The translations under genes were made by a program, and so were the position numbers. Shown here piece by piece: positions 22,076 through 29,677 of a stretch of DNA of 32,640 nucleotides. The notes beneath the pieces were generated by a model that was given only the letters and a program-made list of their open reading frames with translations, had not been told where the DNA came from and did no database searches. Location of the stretch: IMG/VR virus record IMGVR_UViG_3300010885_022570, positions 1-32,640 of that record, one strand, 5' to 3'. The number at the start of each line of letters is the position of its first letter. Position 1 is the stretch's first letter. This DNA is from a virus.

Positions 22076-24457
22076 ATGGCTCAGCTAGTTTCCCCAGGCG
22101 TAAGTGTATCGATCATTGATGAAAGTGCATACGCATCTGCAGGCAATGGAACTGTACCTGTTATTGTTTTAGCAAGTGCTTCTAACAAGAAAGCACCAGA
22201 CGGAACAAGCGCAACTTACACTACAGCACCTTTTGCCCTTAAACCACTAATGCTCACAAGCCAGAGAGAATTAGTACAATTATATGGTGAACCAAATTTC
22301 ACTATCGTCGACGGCACACCAGTACACGGTCACGAATTAAACGAATACGGCTTGTTGGCCGCTTACTATTACTTAGGCATTGCCAACCGCGCAATTGTTG
22401 TGCGAGCAGATCTAAAGATGGAAGAATTAGAGCCATCAGCAATGGCACCAGTTGGTCCTCCAACCAACGGTCAATACTGGTTAGATACATTGTTTTCATC
22501 TTGGGGAATCTTTGAAGGCGACGGCAACAAGTGGATCAAGCAAAAAGTTAGAGTCACTGTTGGTGCGCCAGGCAACGGCGTTGGTGCCAACGGAGACTAT
22601 GCAGTAGATGCCAGTACCACAATGCGCCAGTTCTATAAAAAATTAGCTGGTGCCTGGGTACATTTAAGTTCAGCCGCAATTTCTGCCACTGTTACAATTA
22701 GTGCTCACTATAACCGTCCAACTCCAACACTTGGAAATGTTTGGTTTAAAGTAACAAGTCCAAATGCAGGATTTGCTCCAGTCATTAAGAAATACAATGC
22801 AAGCACAGAAACATGGACAAAACAAGTAATTGGTCCAAACGGTGCTGACATGAGAATTGGTTACGGCAACAACACACTTGCAACTACAGCATTTGGAGAT
22901 GCACTAAATGTAAATGATCTTTACATTGAATTTCCAGATAGCAACGAAGCAAAATTTCAAATTAGACGCTACAATGGTGATGCTTGGGTTGTAATTGATC
23001 CATCAGCAGGCGATGACAAACCAGCAGGCGCAATTCCAAATGGTAAGTTATGGTATGATGCCGGCGACACCGTTGACATCTATGTAAAAGATACAGTGGC
23101 AGGAACACCAATTTGGAAAGCAGTCAGTCAAGTTGATGTCAACACTGAAGAGCCAGCAAATCCAAGCTTTGGCGATGTATGGGTTGACACAAATGACATG
23201 GCCAACTATCCATTACTAAAAGTATATGATGGTAGTGCTTGGGTCGCTCGTGACAATGCAGACCAAACTACAGAAGAAGGTTGCTTGTTTGTTGATTTAA
23301 CAACAACATTGGGCGACACCACAGGAACACAAAATGGTGCAACAGCATTAGAGACAGCACCAAACCCAGCTTACTATCCAGATGATATGCTATTATGGAA
23401 CAGCGCAATGAGTTCTGGTAATGTTAAGAAATGGGTAGAAGACGGAGATATGAGCCGTTGGCACACAGAATCTGGCAATATCGATGCAGGCGCCAAAGCC
23501 GGTGCTCCTTACATGTTTGACAAGGCACAACGCCGAGTAGTTGTCAAGCGTTTACAAGAAGCATTGACAGACAATCCGGATCTTCGTGCAGAAACACTAG
23601 ACTTCAACTTAATTGCAACTCCAGGATATGTTGAATGTTTAGACGAAATGATCACATTGAATTATGATCGTAAGGAAACAGCGTTTATTATTGCCGACAC
23701 TCCAATGAAGTTATCAAGTAGAATGAGTGATGTTCATACTTGGGCATTGGGTACACAAGCAGGCAGTAACAGTGCCGATGGCCTAACAACTCGAAGTAGC
23801 GGAGCCGCAATTTACTATCCAAGCTGTTTATCAACAGACTTGAATGGCAACGATGTTGCAGTTCCAGCAAGTCATGCAGTATTGCGTGGCTTTGCCTACA
23901 ACGACCAAGTTGCTTATCCATGGTTTGCACCAGCTGGTTTAACTCGCGGTGCGCTAAGTGGCATCAGTAACTTGGGTCTAGTAACTTCTGAAAACGAATT
24001 CATGCCAATGGCATTGAATCAAGGTCAGCGAGATACATTGTATCTTGACAAGATTAACCCGTTGGTCAACTTCCCAGGCCAAGGTTTGTACATCTGGGGA
24101 CAGAAAACATTGTACGCGGCAGATACCGCATTGGATCGTGTTAACGTCGGCCGTTTATTAGCTTACTTGCGTAAACAGTTTGATATTATTGCTCGTCCGT
24201 TCATATTTGAACCAAACGATCAAAAGACTCGCGATCGTATTATTTCTGTATTCAACGGCTTCTTGGCAGATTTGTATAGCAAAAGAGCTGTTTATGACTT
24301 CTTAGTAGTTTGTGATTCAACAAACAATACACCAGCTAGAATTGATAGAAATGAACTGTACATTGATGTGGCAATTGAGCCAGTCAAAGCCGCAGAATTT
24401 ATCTACATTCCTGTTAGGGTAGTAAACACTGGCGCGATTGCCGGCGGCACTAAATAA
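22076..24457 (+). CDS. 18: Contractile tail sheath protein (gp18-like) with inserted Trp modules
   Basis: A 793-residue sheath subunit; T4 gp18 has 659. The N-terminus SPGVSVSIIDESAY and the C-terminal domain (LNQGQRDTLYLDKINPLVNF, GLYIWGQKTLYAADTALDRVNVGRLLAYLRKQF, FEPNDQKTRDRIISVFNGFL; fragments) are classical sheath signatures that build the contracting core. Residues about 125-395 form an insertion of some six short beta repeats, each with G-x-x-(W/Y)-x-D and a closing (Y/V)xGxxW, for instance NGQYWLDT, NGKLWYDAG, FGDVWVDT and YDGSAWVAR. In T4 the variable part of the sheath lies on the outside, so these are probably surface-exposed. The ATG follows CGGAG. Tandem late promoters upstream fit a protein made in great amount. 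Confidence 0.95.
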   Translation: MAQLVSPGVSVSIIDESAYASAGNGTVPVIVLASASNKKAPDGTSATYTTAPFALKPLMLTSQRELVQLYGEPNFTIVDGTPVHGHELNEYGLLAAYYYLGIANRAIVVRADLKMEELEPSAMAPVGPPTNGQYWLDTLFSSWGIFEGDGNKWIKQKVRVTVGAPGNGVGANGDYAVDASTTMRQFYKKLAGAWVHLSSAAISATVTISAHYNRPTPTLGNVWFKVTSPNAGFAPVIKKYNASTETWTKQVIGPNGADMRIGYGNNTLATTAFGDALNVNDLYIEFPDSNEAKFQIRRYNGDAWVVIDPSAGDDKPAGAIPNGKLWYDAGDTVDIYVKDTVAGTPIWKAVSQVDVNTEEPANPSFGDVWVDTNDMANYPLLKVYDGSAWVARDNADQTTEEGCLFVDLTTTLGDTTGTQNGATALETAPNPAYYPDDMLLWNSAMSSGNVKKWVEDGDMSRWHTESGNIDAGAKAGAPYMFDKAQRRVVVKRLQEALTDNPDLRAETLDFNLIATPGYVECLDEMITLNYDRKETAFIIADTPMKLSSRMSDVHTWALGTQAGSNSADGLTTRSSGAAIYYPSCLSTDLNGNDVAVPASHAVLRGFAYNDQVAYPWFAPAGLTRGALSGISNLGLVTSENEFMPMALNQGQRDTLYLDKINPLVNFPGQGLYIWGQKTLYAADTALDRVNVGRLLAYLRKQFDIIARPFIFEPNDQKTRDRIISVFNGFLADLYSKRAVYDFLVVCDSTNNTPARIDRNELYIDVAIEPVKAAEFIYIPVRVVNTGAIAGGTK
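24450..24456 (+). promoter_or_regulatory. Late promoter motif CTAAATA overlapping the sheath stop
   Basis: CTAAATA runs into the gp18 stop codon (TAA 24455-24457). RNA would start near 24462, giving a 13-base leader that begins with the ribosome site AAGGAG of the tube gene. Confidence 0.65.
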
Positions 24458-24474
24458 GGACAAGGAGAAATAAA

Positions 24475-25086
24475 ATGGCGGTCCAATTAGACAAATTTAA
24501 TGTACCAGGTGGTAGCTCAGGCGCTCTTGTTCAACCAAAGTTAGGTTATCGTTTTCGCGTAGTCCTAAATAACTTTGGCAATGGTGCTGATACACTTGAA
24601 CTAACAAGTCAGGTTGTTAGCGTAACTCGTCCAAGCGTAACGCACGACGATATCACAGTTGATGTTTACAATTCAAGAATTTTCTTGGCAGGTAAACACA
24701 CTTGGGATCCAATTACAATCACTGTAAAAGATGATGTAACTGGCAAAGTTGCAACAGCAATTGCAAAACAACTTGAAAGACAGCTGGACCATGCTAGTCA
24801 AGCCGGTGCAACATCTGGACAAGGCTACAAATTTGGTTTGCGTATTGAAAACTTAGATGGCGGAAATGGTGGCGAAGTTGTGTTAGATGGGTGGCACCTA
24901 GGTGGTGCATACATTCAAAACGTCAACTACGGTGAGAACAACTACTCAAGCAGTGATCCATTGAACATTACCATTGCCATCAAGTATGACAATGCCAACC
25001 ATATTGTAACGGATATCCCAGTACTAGAAGGTGACACACCAGACAACACAGCAGGCGTATCAACAGCAGGTGCTTCAGGCGGTTAA
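24475..25086 (+). CDS. 19: Tail tube protein (gp19-like)
   Basis: A 203-residue protein with the gp19 fold pattern: YRFRVVLNNF, then VVSVTRPSVTHDDITVDVYN, AGKHTWDPITITVKDD, YKFGLRIENLDGG, VLDGWHLGGAYIQNVNYGENN and LNITIAIKYDNANH (fragments). It polymerises into the inner tube through which DNA passes. T4 gp19 is 163 residues; the extra C-terminal residues (GDTPDNTAGVSTAGASGG) are Gly/Ala/Thr-rich and probably flexible. It directly follows the sheath gene, as in T4, and has an excellent ribosome site. A tetraloop hairpin and a terminator follow. Confidence 0.94.
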   Translation: MAVQLDKFNVPGGSSGALVQPKLGYRFRVVLNNFGNGADTLELTSQVVSVTRPSVTHDDITVDVYNSRIFLAGKHTWDPITITVKDDVTGKVATAIAKQLERQLDHASQAGATSGQGYKFGLRIENLDGGNGGEVVLDGWHLGGAYIQNVNYGENNYSSSDPLNITIAIKYDNANHIVTDIPVLEGDTPDNTAGVSTAGASGG

Positions 25087-25113
25087 TAACTAGCTTTAAT
25101 ATCAAGTGATAAG

Positions 25114-25141
25114 TAAGTGTAAGCAGAAATGCTTGCCCTTA
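25114..25141 (+). other. Hairpin with GAAA loop after the tube gene
   Basis: TAAGTGTAAGCA (25114-25125), loop GAAA and TGCTTGCCCTTA (25130-25141) pair at 11 of 12 positions, one of them G-U. It is followed within 12 bases by a second GAAA-loop hairpin, the terminator. It may act as an extra 3'-end stabiliser of the gp18-gp19 mRNA. Confidence 0.6.
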
Positions 25142-25152
25142 TTAGGAGAAAT

Positions 25153-25178
25153 AAAAAGGGCGAGAAATCGCCCTTTTT
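25153..25178 (+). terminator. Rho-independent terminator between gp19 and its paralogue
   Basis: AAAAAGGGCGA (25153-25163), loop GAAA and TCGCCCTTTTT (25168-25178) form a perfect 11-bp stem with a T run. A good ribosome site, AGGAGAAAT (25144-25152), stands right before it and the next ATG (25190) lies 11 bases after it. Confidence 0.92.
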
Positions 25179-25189
25179 CATTATAACAA

Positions 25190-26608
25190 ATGTCATATTC
25201 AAATTTAGCAACACGACTTATTGGCCGTCAGGAAAATGGACTTCCTCTTGAAAGCGGATTCCCTTACCTAAAATTTGCATGGGATGTTGTTCTCAGTGGT
25301 GAAGGCATTGGTTCAAGTCCCCCGTTGGTCGCTAAAACTTGTGAGTTGCCACGCTGGTCTACTGACACACAAATTATCAATGTCTACAACCATAAAACAA
25401 TTGTACAAACAAAATTCAACTACGAACCAATTACTATAAGCTTTTATGACCAGTGTAACAAAGTTGCAGATTCGGTGATTTGGAAATTTGTGCATGGTCA
25501 GTTTGATTGCACAGACGGCAGTAAAAAAGCAGACTTTGCGTCAATCGAAGTAAAAATTACGCAGAAGTCGTTGGGAGGTGGCCCTACCTCTGATAAAATA
25601 TACACATTGAAGAATGCATTCATTACAGATGCACAACACGATACTTTGGATTATGCAACTAGTGATGTGGTGTTATGGACAGTGACAATTAGGTATGAAA
25701 ATATGGAATCTGAATTTTGTGATGGACAGGCACAAGATGTTACCACTGGTGTTGGTGCTTCGGCGTTGAACAAGACTCAATCACCTCCAAATGCAATATC
25801 AACCCCAGTGAATCCAGCAGTTAACAAGCCAGCTGATAAACCTGTAAATGGCTGGGTGCAAAATGGCGGCGGTTCCGCCAATAACAGTGATCCGACTTCG
25901 GCGTCATACGGAATCCCAAGAGGAAGAGCTGGTCTACACAAGCTACCAGGTGATGTTGGATATGATCCAAATATAAATCCAGTCAAGCCAGGAAGCCTGG
26001 CCAGTCGTCGAACAACATTGCCACCAGATCCACATGCCAAGCCACCGACACCAACAGTGGAATCTTTTATGGCAAGAAGCTTTAGTACAACTACACCACA
26101 ATTTGTAAATACAGTTACAATTCCATTGGATAATAACACAGCAGAGCCAAGTTTGTATGATGCAAGCACTGGTACAGTTTCTCCTGCGACAAATAGTACT
26201 TTTCCAACTCGCACCGAGGCCAGCAAACAGTCAGACTTTTTGTCTAGACTAGAAAACATGCCCGACTTCAAGTCAAGCACTACAGAATGGCAAACTGCAT
26301 TTAAGAACAATTTTAATCCTGCCAGCGATTCTCCAAAGGATTTACAGATAGCAGTCAAGCAAGCTCAACTGGAAGCCAATACATCAACACAGAGATATGC
26401 ACCCGAAGTCAGAGTGGTCGATAGAGAAGTAATCTATAATACTGCGCTGAACCAACAAAAAGAAGCAATTGGTCCAGCTGTTGTCAACGGATATGCACCT
26501 GTCAACGCCAACGATACCAAAAGCAATACACTATCAAGCCAACAGGCCGCTCGACAACAAAGTTATCAAACAACTAATCCATTAAAGGGTAATTCAACAG
26601 TATGGTAA
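25190..26608 (+). CDS. Second gp19-like tail tube-domain protein with long disordered tail
   Basis: A 472-residue protein. Residues about 20-185 are a gp19-type tube domain: IINVYNHKTIVQTKFNYEPITISFYD matches VDVYNSRIFLAGKHTWDPITITVKD of the tube protein just upstream (fragments), and YTLKNAFITDAQHDTLDY with LWTVTIRYEN fits its second half. Residues about 190-472 are Pro/Asn/Thr/Ser-rich and apparently disordered, ending NPLKGNSTVW. T4 has two proteins of this make-up, the baseplate-tube initiators gp48 and gp54, so this may be one of them, but the long tail and the location next to gp19 are different. No ribosome site stands directly before ATG 25190; the nearest lies before the terminator hairpin. 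Its stop overlaps the next start by seven bases. Confidence 0.8.
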   Translation: MSYSNLATRLIGRQENGLPLESGFPYLKFAWDVVLSGEGIGSSPPLVAKTCELPRWSTDTQIINVYNHKTIVQTKFNYEPITISFYDQCNKVADSVIWKFVHGQFDCTDGSKKADFASIEVKITQKSLGGGPTSDKIYTLKNAFITDAQHDTLDYATSDVVLWTVTIRYENMESEFCDGQAQDVTTGVGASALNKTQSPPNAISTPVNPAVNKPADKPVNGWVQNGGGSANNSDPTSASYGIPRGRAGLHKLPGDVGYDPNINPVKPGSLASRRTTLPPDPHAKPPTPTVESFMARSFSTTTPQFVNTVTIPLDNNTAEPSLYDASTGTVSPATNSTFPTRTEASKQSDFLSRLENMPDFKSSTTEWQTAFKNNFNPASDSPKDLQIAVKQAQLEANTSTQRYAPEVRVVDREVIYNTALNQQKEAIGPAVVNGYAPVNANDTKSNTLSSQQAARQQSYQTTNPLKGNSTVW

Positions 26609-26886
26609 AAGTAATTCCACAAGTGGACTTTGACAAAGCAGTTCAAAAGATTTTATCAGTTGGACTGTCCAGGATTGCCGCAGAAAACATTGTGATTGTT
26701 TTTTGGAATGTGTGTGTAGAAAAAGATTTAAACTTTAAACAATTTGTTGACAAAGCTACCAGCACAGGTAAAATAGATGTTGATCAAAACATATTGGATT
26801 ATATCAATTTAACCTTGCCCAACACAGTTAGATATTACAAAGACAAACCTGCCAAATTGAGTACTGTAATTGCTCGTGAACTATAA
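26602..26886 (+). CDS. Unknown small protein, 94 residues
   Basis: I do not recognise it. It has 94 residues, helical N-terminal two thirds (VDFDKAVQKILSVGLSRIAAENIVIVFWNV) and a basic end. It is neither a membrane protein nor rich in cysteine. Translation is clearly coupled: its ATG lies within the last seven bases of the upstream gene, and its own TAA shares a base with the ATG of gp4 (TAATG). In the neighbourhood of tube and head-completion genes it is likely a late assembly factor or small virion protein. Size and position could fit a late-transcription or baseplate-hub accessory, but nothing in the sequence proves that. Confidence 0.75.
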   Translation: MVKVIPQVDFDKAVQKILSVGLSRIAAENIVIVFWNVCVEKDLNFKQFVDKATSTGKIDVDQNILDYINLTLPNTVRYYKDKPAKLSTVIAREL

Positions 26887-27335
26887 TGGCCAACAACTAC
26901 TCACAAGGGTTCTTTACTCCAACGCACCCGGAGAAATATGTAGGTAAAGGCACTCCTAAATACCGCAGTGGTTGGGAACTGACATTCATGCGTTTTTGTG
27001 ACAACCATCCGGGTGTAGTTAATTGGGCAAGTGAAAATGTACGCATACCTTATCGCAATCCTTTCACAGGAAAAGACACATTCTATGTTCCAGACTTCTT
27101 TGTTGTGTATCAAAATGCCAATGGTAGACATGCTGAACTGGTTGAAATCAAACCCAAGTCACAAGCAGTGATGGAACTTGCCCGTAGCCAGCAAGAAAAA
27201 GCCGCTGTTGCACTCAACATGTGCAAATGGGCGGCCGCCAAAGCATGGTGCCAGCGTATGGGTGCCACATTCCGTATTCTAACAGAAGAAGACATTTTTA
27301 ACAATGTAAATCCGACTCGGAAGAGACGCAAATAG
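26886..27335 (+). CDS. 4: Head completion protein (gp4-like)
   Basis: A 149-residue protein matching T4 gp4 (150 residues, also called gp50), needed to complete filled heads before tail joining. The fold is that of a TnsA-like/restriction-type nuclease. The matching features are HPEKYVGKGTPKYRSGWELTF (residues 14-34, in part), FCDNHPGVVNWASENVRIPY, a probable catalytic PDFFVVY Asp, and VEIKPKSQ with Glu and Lys of a PD-(D/E)xK site. The end is basic (NPTRKRRK). It overlaps the previous gene by one base and is followed 13 bases later by gp16. A CCTAAATACC string inside its coding region is due to the conserved codons and is not taken as a promoter. Confidence 0.9.
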   Translation: MANNYSQGFFTPTHPEKYVGKGTPKYRSGWELTFMRFCDNHPGVVNWASENVRIPYRNPFTGKDTFYVPDFFVVYQNANGRHAELVEIKPKSQAVMELARSQQEKAAVALNMCKWAAAKAWCQRMGATFRILTEEDIFNNVNPTRKRRK

Positions 27336-27348
27336 TCATAAGTAGTTC

Positions 27349-27852
27349 ATGACTAAAAAATTAGAAGAAGTGTTTGGCTTTGCACCGATTGACGAAGCCA
27401 ATGCTTTATTAGACACACAACCAACTGAAGTTCCTGTGGAAATACAGGAGGAAATAGATACTGCACTGGCAACCATTGACATGGCAACTCGTGTAGATAT
27501 TGCGTTGCCTACTGTAACAGATATGGCTTCAGCAGAGCGAGAGCTGGATGGACTTGCAAACAAAGCGCAGGAACAAAGCGAACGCTTGATGGATTTAGGC
27601 TTTAATGTAGATGATAGAAATGCGGGTAAGATTTTTGAAGTTGCCGCGCAATTGTTAAAAACAGCAGTGGATGCTAAGACTGCAAAGTTGGATAAAAAGC
27701 TCAAAATGGTTGAGTTACAATTGCGTAAGGCAAGAATGGATGGGGAAAAGGGCAACGATGATAATATCCTCGATGCAACAGACTCTGGCATGATCGGAAA
27801 CCGCAATGATATTGTCAAAGCCATCCTAAACCGTGTTGGTCACAATAAATAG
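27349..27852 (+). CDS. 16: Terminase small subunit (gp16-like)
   Basis: A 167-residue protein with the T4 gp16 layout: an acidic N-terminal third (KKLEEVFGFAPIDEANALLD), a central coiled-coil oligomerisation region (GKIFEVAAQLLKTAVDAKT and following, about residues 85-125) and a short C-terminal tail. The length matches T4 gp16 (164 residues). It recognises phage DNA and controls the gp17 motor during packaging. No good ribosome site precedes ATG 27349, so it may depend on translation of gp4, 13 bases upstream. Unlike in T4, two other genes separate it from gp17. A late motif overlaps its stop codon. Confidence 0.8.
   Translation: MTKKLEEVFGFAPIDEANALLDTQPTEVPVEIQEEIDTALATIDMATRVDIALPTVTDMASAERELDGLANKAQEQSERLMDLGFNVDDRNAGKIFEVAAQLLKTAVDAKTAKLDKKLKMVELQLRKARMDGEKGNDDNILDATDSGMIGNRNDIVKAILNRVGHNK
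27845..27851 (+). promoter_or_regulatory. Late promoter motif ATAAATA overlapping the gp16 stop
   Basis: AATAAATAG contains the gp16 stop codon (TAG 27850-27852). RNA would start near 27857, with a 16-base leader holding AAGAGG. TAAAT (27846-27850) and ATTTA (27865-27869) with TCT/AGA inside can form a weak AT-rich hairpin around this ribosome site. Confidence 0.55.
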
Positions 27853-27872
27853 TCTTATAAGAGGATTTAATT

Positions 27873-28493
27873 ATGCCAACCCTACTAGAGTATATAAGCA
27901 AGTTACAACAAGAACATCGCTATCGTATTAAGATGGTTTTTCAACCATCTGAAGCACAGTTAGAATGTTTAGAACGCCATATGAAAAAATATGATGCGTT
28001 AGAAGTAGGTCGCCCTGAAAAATTAATGCTACAAGCAGTACCAATGGACTTTCCACAATATGGTGGAGCAGAACTTGTTATTGTTGATGTAGTAACTCGC
28101 TTACCAATTAGTCCGCCAGTACTAGAAGCAGAGCTTCGTGGCCTACTATTTGTACGAGACGGAACCATTAAAGTATTTGGACGCGACGAGCCAATTGAAA
28201 AACAAATAGAAGATGACAAAGAGCCAAATCATGAGGCGCTACTTTGTGCAGATTATTCCAGCGCAGAAGCAAATGCTGTTTCAGCAGATGATGCCGCTGG
28301 AGATAAGTATAATCAAAGTCTATTAAAAGATTTAGATAATAACCGAGCCGAAGCTCGTAAGAATATTACACAATCTAAAGAGTCAGCAAAAACAAGCCCA
28401 ACTTGGGAATCGCCAGCAGATGGCAAAACCAGTCCAGTTGGAACAAAAAAACAGGATATACCATATCCAACCAAGTCAGGAGCTAAAAAATGA
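27873..28493 (+). CDS. Unknown protein, 206 residues, with disordered acidic/basic tail
   Basis: I do not recognise a function. Residues 1-110 look like a compact domain (EYISKLQQEHRYRIKMVF, ECLERHMKKYDALEV, LMLQAVPMDFPQYGGAELVIVDVVTRLPISPPVL; fragments), with alternating helix and strand. I recall similar domains in T4-like aquatic phages as uncharacterised proteins. Residues 115-206 are polar and low-complexity. ATG 27873 has the ribosome site AAGAGG. The stop overlaps the next start by four bases (ATGA), so the two unknown proteins are coupled and lie between the small and large terminase genes. Possibly linked to packaging or the virion, but this is position only. Confidence 0.78.
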   Translation: MPTLLEYISKLQQEHRYRIKMVFQPSEAQLECLERHMKKYDALEVGRPEKLMLQAVPMDFPQYGGAELVIVDVVTRLPISPPVLEAELRGLLFVRDGTIKVFGRDEPIEKQIEDDKEPNHEALLCADYSSAEANAVSADDAAGDKYNQSLLKDLDNNRAEARKNITQSKESAKTSPTWESPADGKTSPVGTKKQDIPYPTKSGAKK

Positions 28494-29665
28494 GTAATAA
28501 AAAATTAACTGAAGGTATTCGTGGCGCCAAAGAAGGCGTTGCTGAATGCTACACAGACGCTATGTCGCAAGGCGGCCAAGGTGAACAAATGTCGGTGACT
28601 ATTTCTATGCCCGGCAAGAATATCAGTGTTACCACAGACAGCGCCGACGAAATTGGAAACATCCTTCGTTTAGCTGGTATCAATGTTGGTGGCGCAAGTG
28701 CTGAACCAGAAATTGCCCTTGCAGTTGAACCAGGTGCCATGGGCGGCGAGGCTCCAGAAGCCGAGTTGCCACCAATGGGCGCACAAACAATGGGTCAACA
28801 ACCTCCAATGGATCCAAGGCTAGATCTGGATGGCGACGGCGACCATGACATGCATGACCATGAGTTAGAAGCTGAACAAGAAGCTGAACAAGAAGCTGAG
28901 CCAGATGTTGAAGAAGGTGCTGGAGCCATGCACTTCAAAGCACAACAGGCCAAAGCCGACGGTAAAGACAGTTTCAAGCTAGGCGACGAAGAATTTGATG
29001 TCGAAGAAGCGGCAGGCGATGTTTCAAGAACTTCCAAAGGTGGAACAGTAACACAAACTTCAACCGGACAAGTTCACAAAGCTGGTGCTGGCAACTATGG
29101 TGGATCAGACGATGATCACGACGATGACACACCAGTGCCAGCCGGTGCTGTTCCTGAAAAAGAAGATGAAGTTGACGAGTCCGCTCGTATACTTCAACTT
29201 GCTGGTGTAACTAACGAAGCACAAAGTGCCGCACAAAAAGCCGCATTCAAAGCCATGATTGACAAGAAGAATGGCAAGTCAGAAGACAAGGCAGATGACA
29301 ATGCCGAGGCAGATGACGAAGAAAAAGTTGAAGAAGCCACTGATGCAGTTCCAGCCGCAGGCAATGTATACGGCCAAGGTGTTTACGAAGGTCAACAAGA
29401 ATACAGTCGTATTTTAGCATTGGCTGGCATTAACGAATGGGCAAACAGTCCACAGGGTAAAGCAGACGACAAAGGTACTACATTTGATAAACTTCCAAGC
29501 AAGCCAGGTCAAGGCAGTGGTAGTGCCGACTACGGACAAAACCGTGCAAACGGTCAGGGCGAAAACCCAATGGGCAGAAAAGATGTTGGAGTTGAAGAAG
29601 CATTTGAAATTGCCATGGGTGAATACAGAAAATTTGTTTCAGAGAGCATTACTGATAAGAAGTAA
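28490..29665 (+). CDS. Acidic unknown protein with LAGI motifs and an EF-hand-like loop
   Basis: A 391-residue, very acidic, mostly disordered protein that I do not recognise. Visible features are three copies of a hydrophobic (I)LxLAG(I/V) motif at about residues 58-64, 234-240 and 308-314, one EF-hand-like loop DLDGDGDHDMHD at 112-123, and a repeat of EAEQ just after it. The region from about 150 to 220 is Gly/Asp/Thr-rich. The end (FEIAMGEYRKFVSESITDKK) looks like one helix. The same LAGI motif closes the scaffold protein gp22. The composition, together with these motifs, suggests a scaffold- or core-like internal protein, perhaps binding Ca. AGGAG stands eight bases before the ATG. It ends 12 bases before gp17. 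Confidence 0.78.
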   Translation: MSNKKLTEGIRGAKEGVAECYTDAMSQGGQGEQMSVTISMPGKNISVTTDSADEIGNILRLAGINVGGASAEPEIALAVEPGAMGGEAPEAELPPMGAQTMGQQPPMDPRLDLDGDGDHDMHDHELEAEQEAEQEAEPDVEEGAGAMHFKAQQAKADGKDSFKLGDEEFDVEEAAGDVSRTSKGGTVTQTSTGQVHKAGAGNYGGSDDDHDDDTPVPAGAVPEKEDEVDESARILQLAGVTNEAQSAAQKAAFKAMIDKKNGKSEDKADDNAEADDEEKVEEATDAVPAAGNVYGQGVYEGQQEYSRILALAGINEWANSPQGKADDKGTTFDKLPSKPGQGSGSADYGQNRANGQGENPMGRKDVGVEEAFEIAMGEYRKFVSESITDKK

Positions 29666-29677
29666 TACGGAGGCCTA

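Noticed and set aside
24475-26608. Programmed frameshift between tail genes like the G/GT chaperones
   Set aside because: T4-like tails do not use this, and the two gp19-like genes are separated by a terminator.
26950-26962. CCTAAATACC, a late-promoter-like string inside gp4
   Set aside because: It encodes conserved residues PKYR of the gp4 family, and no gene start follows nearby.
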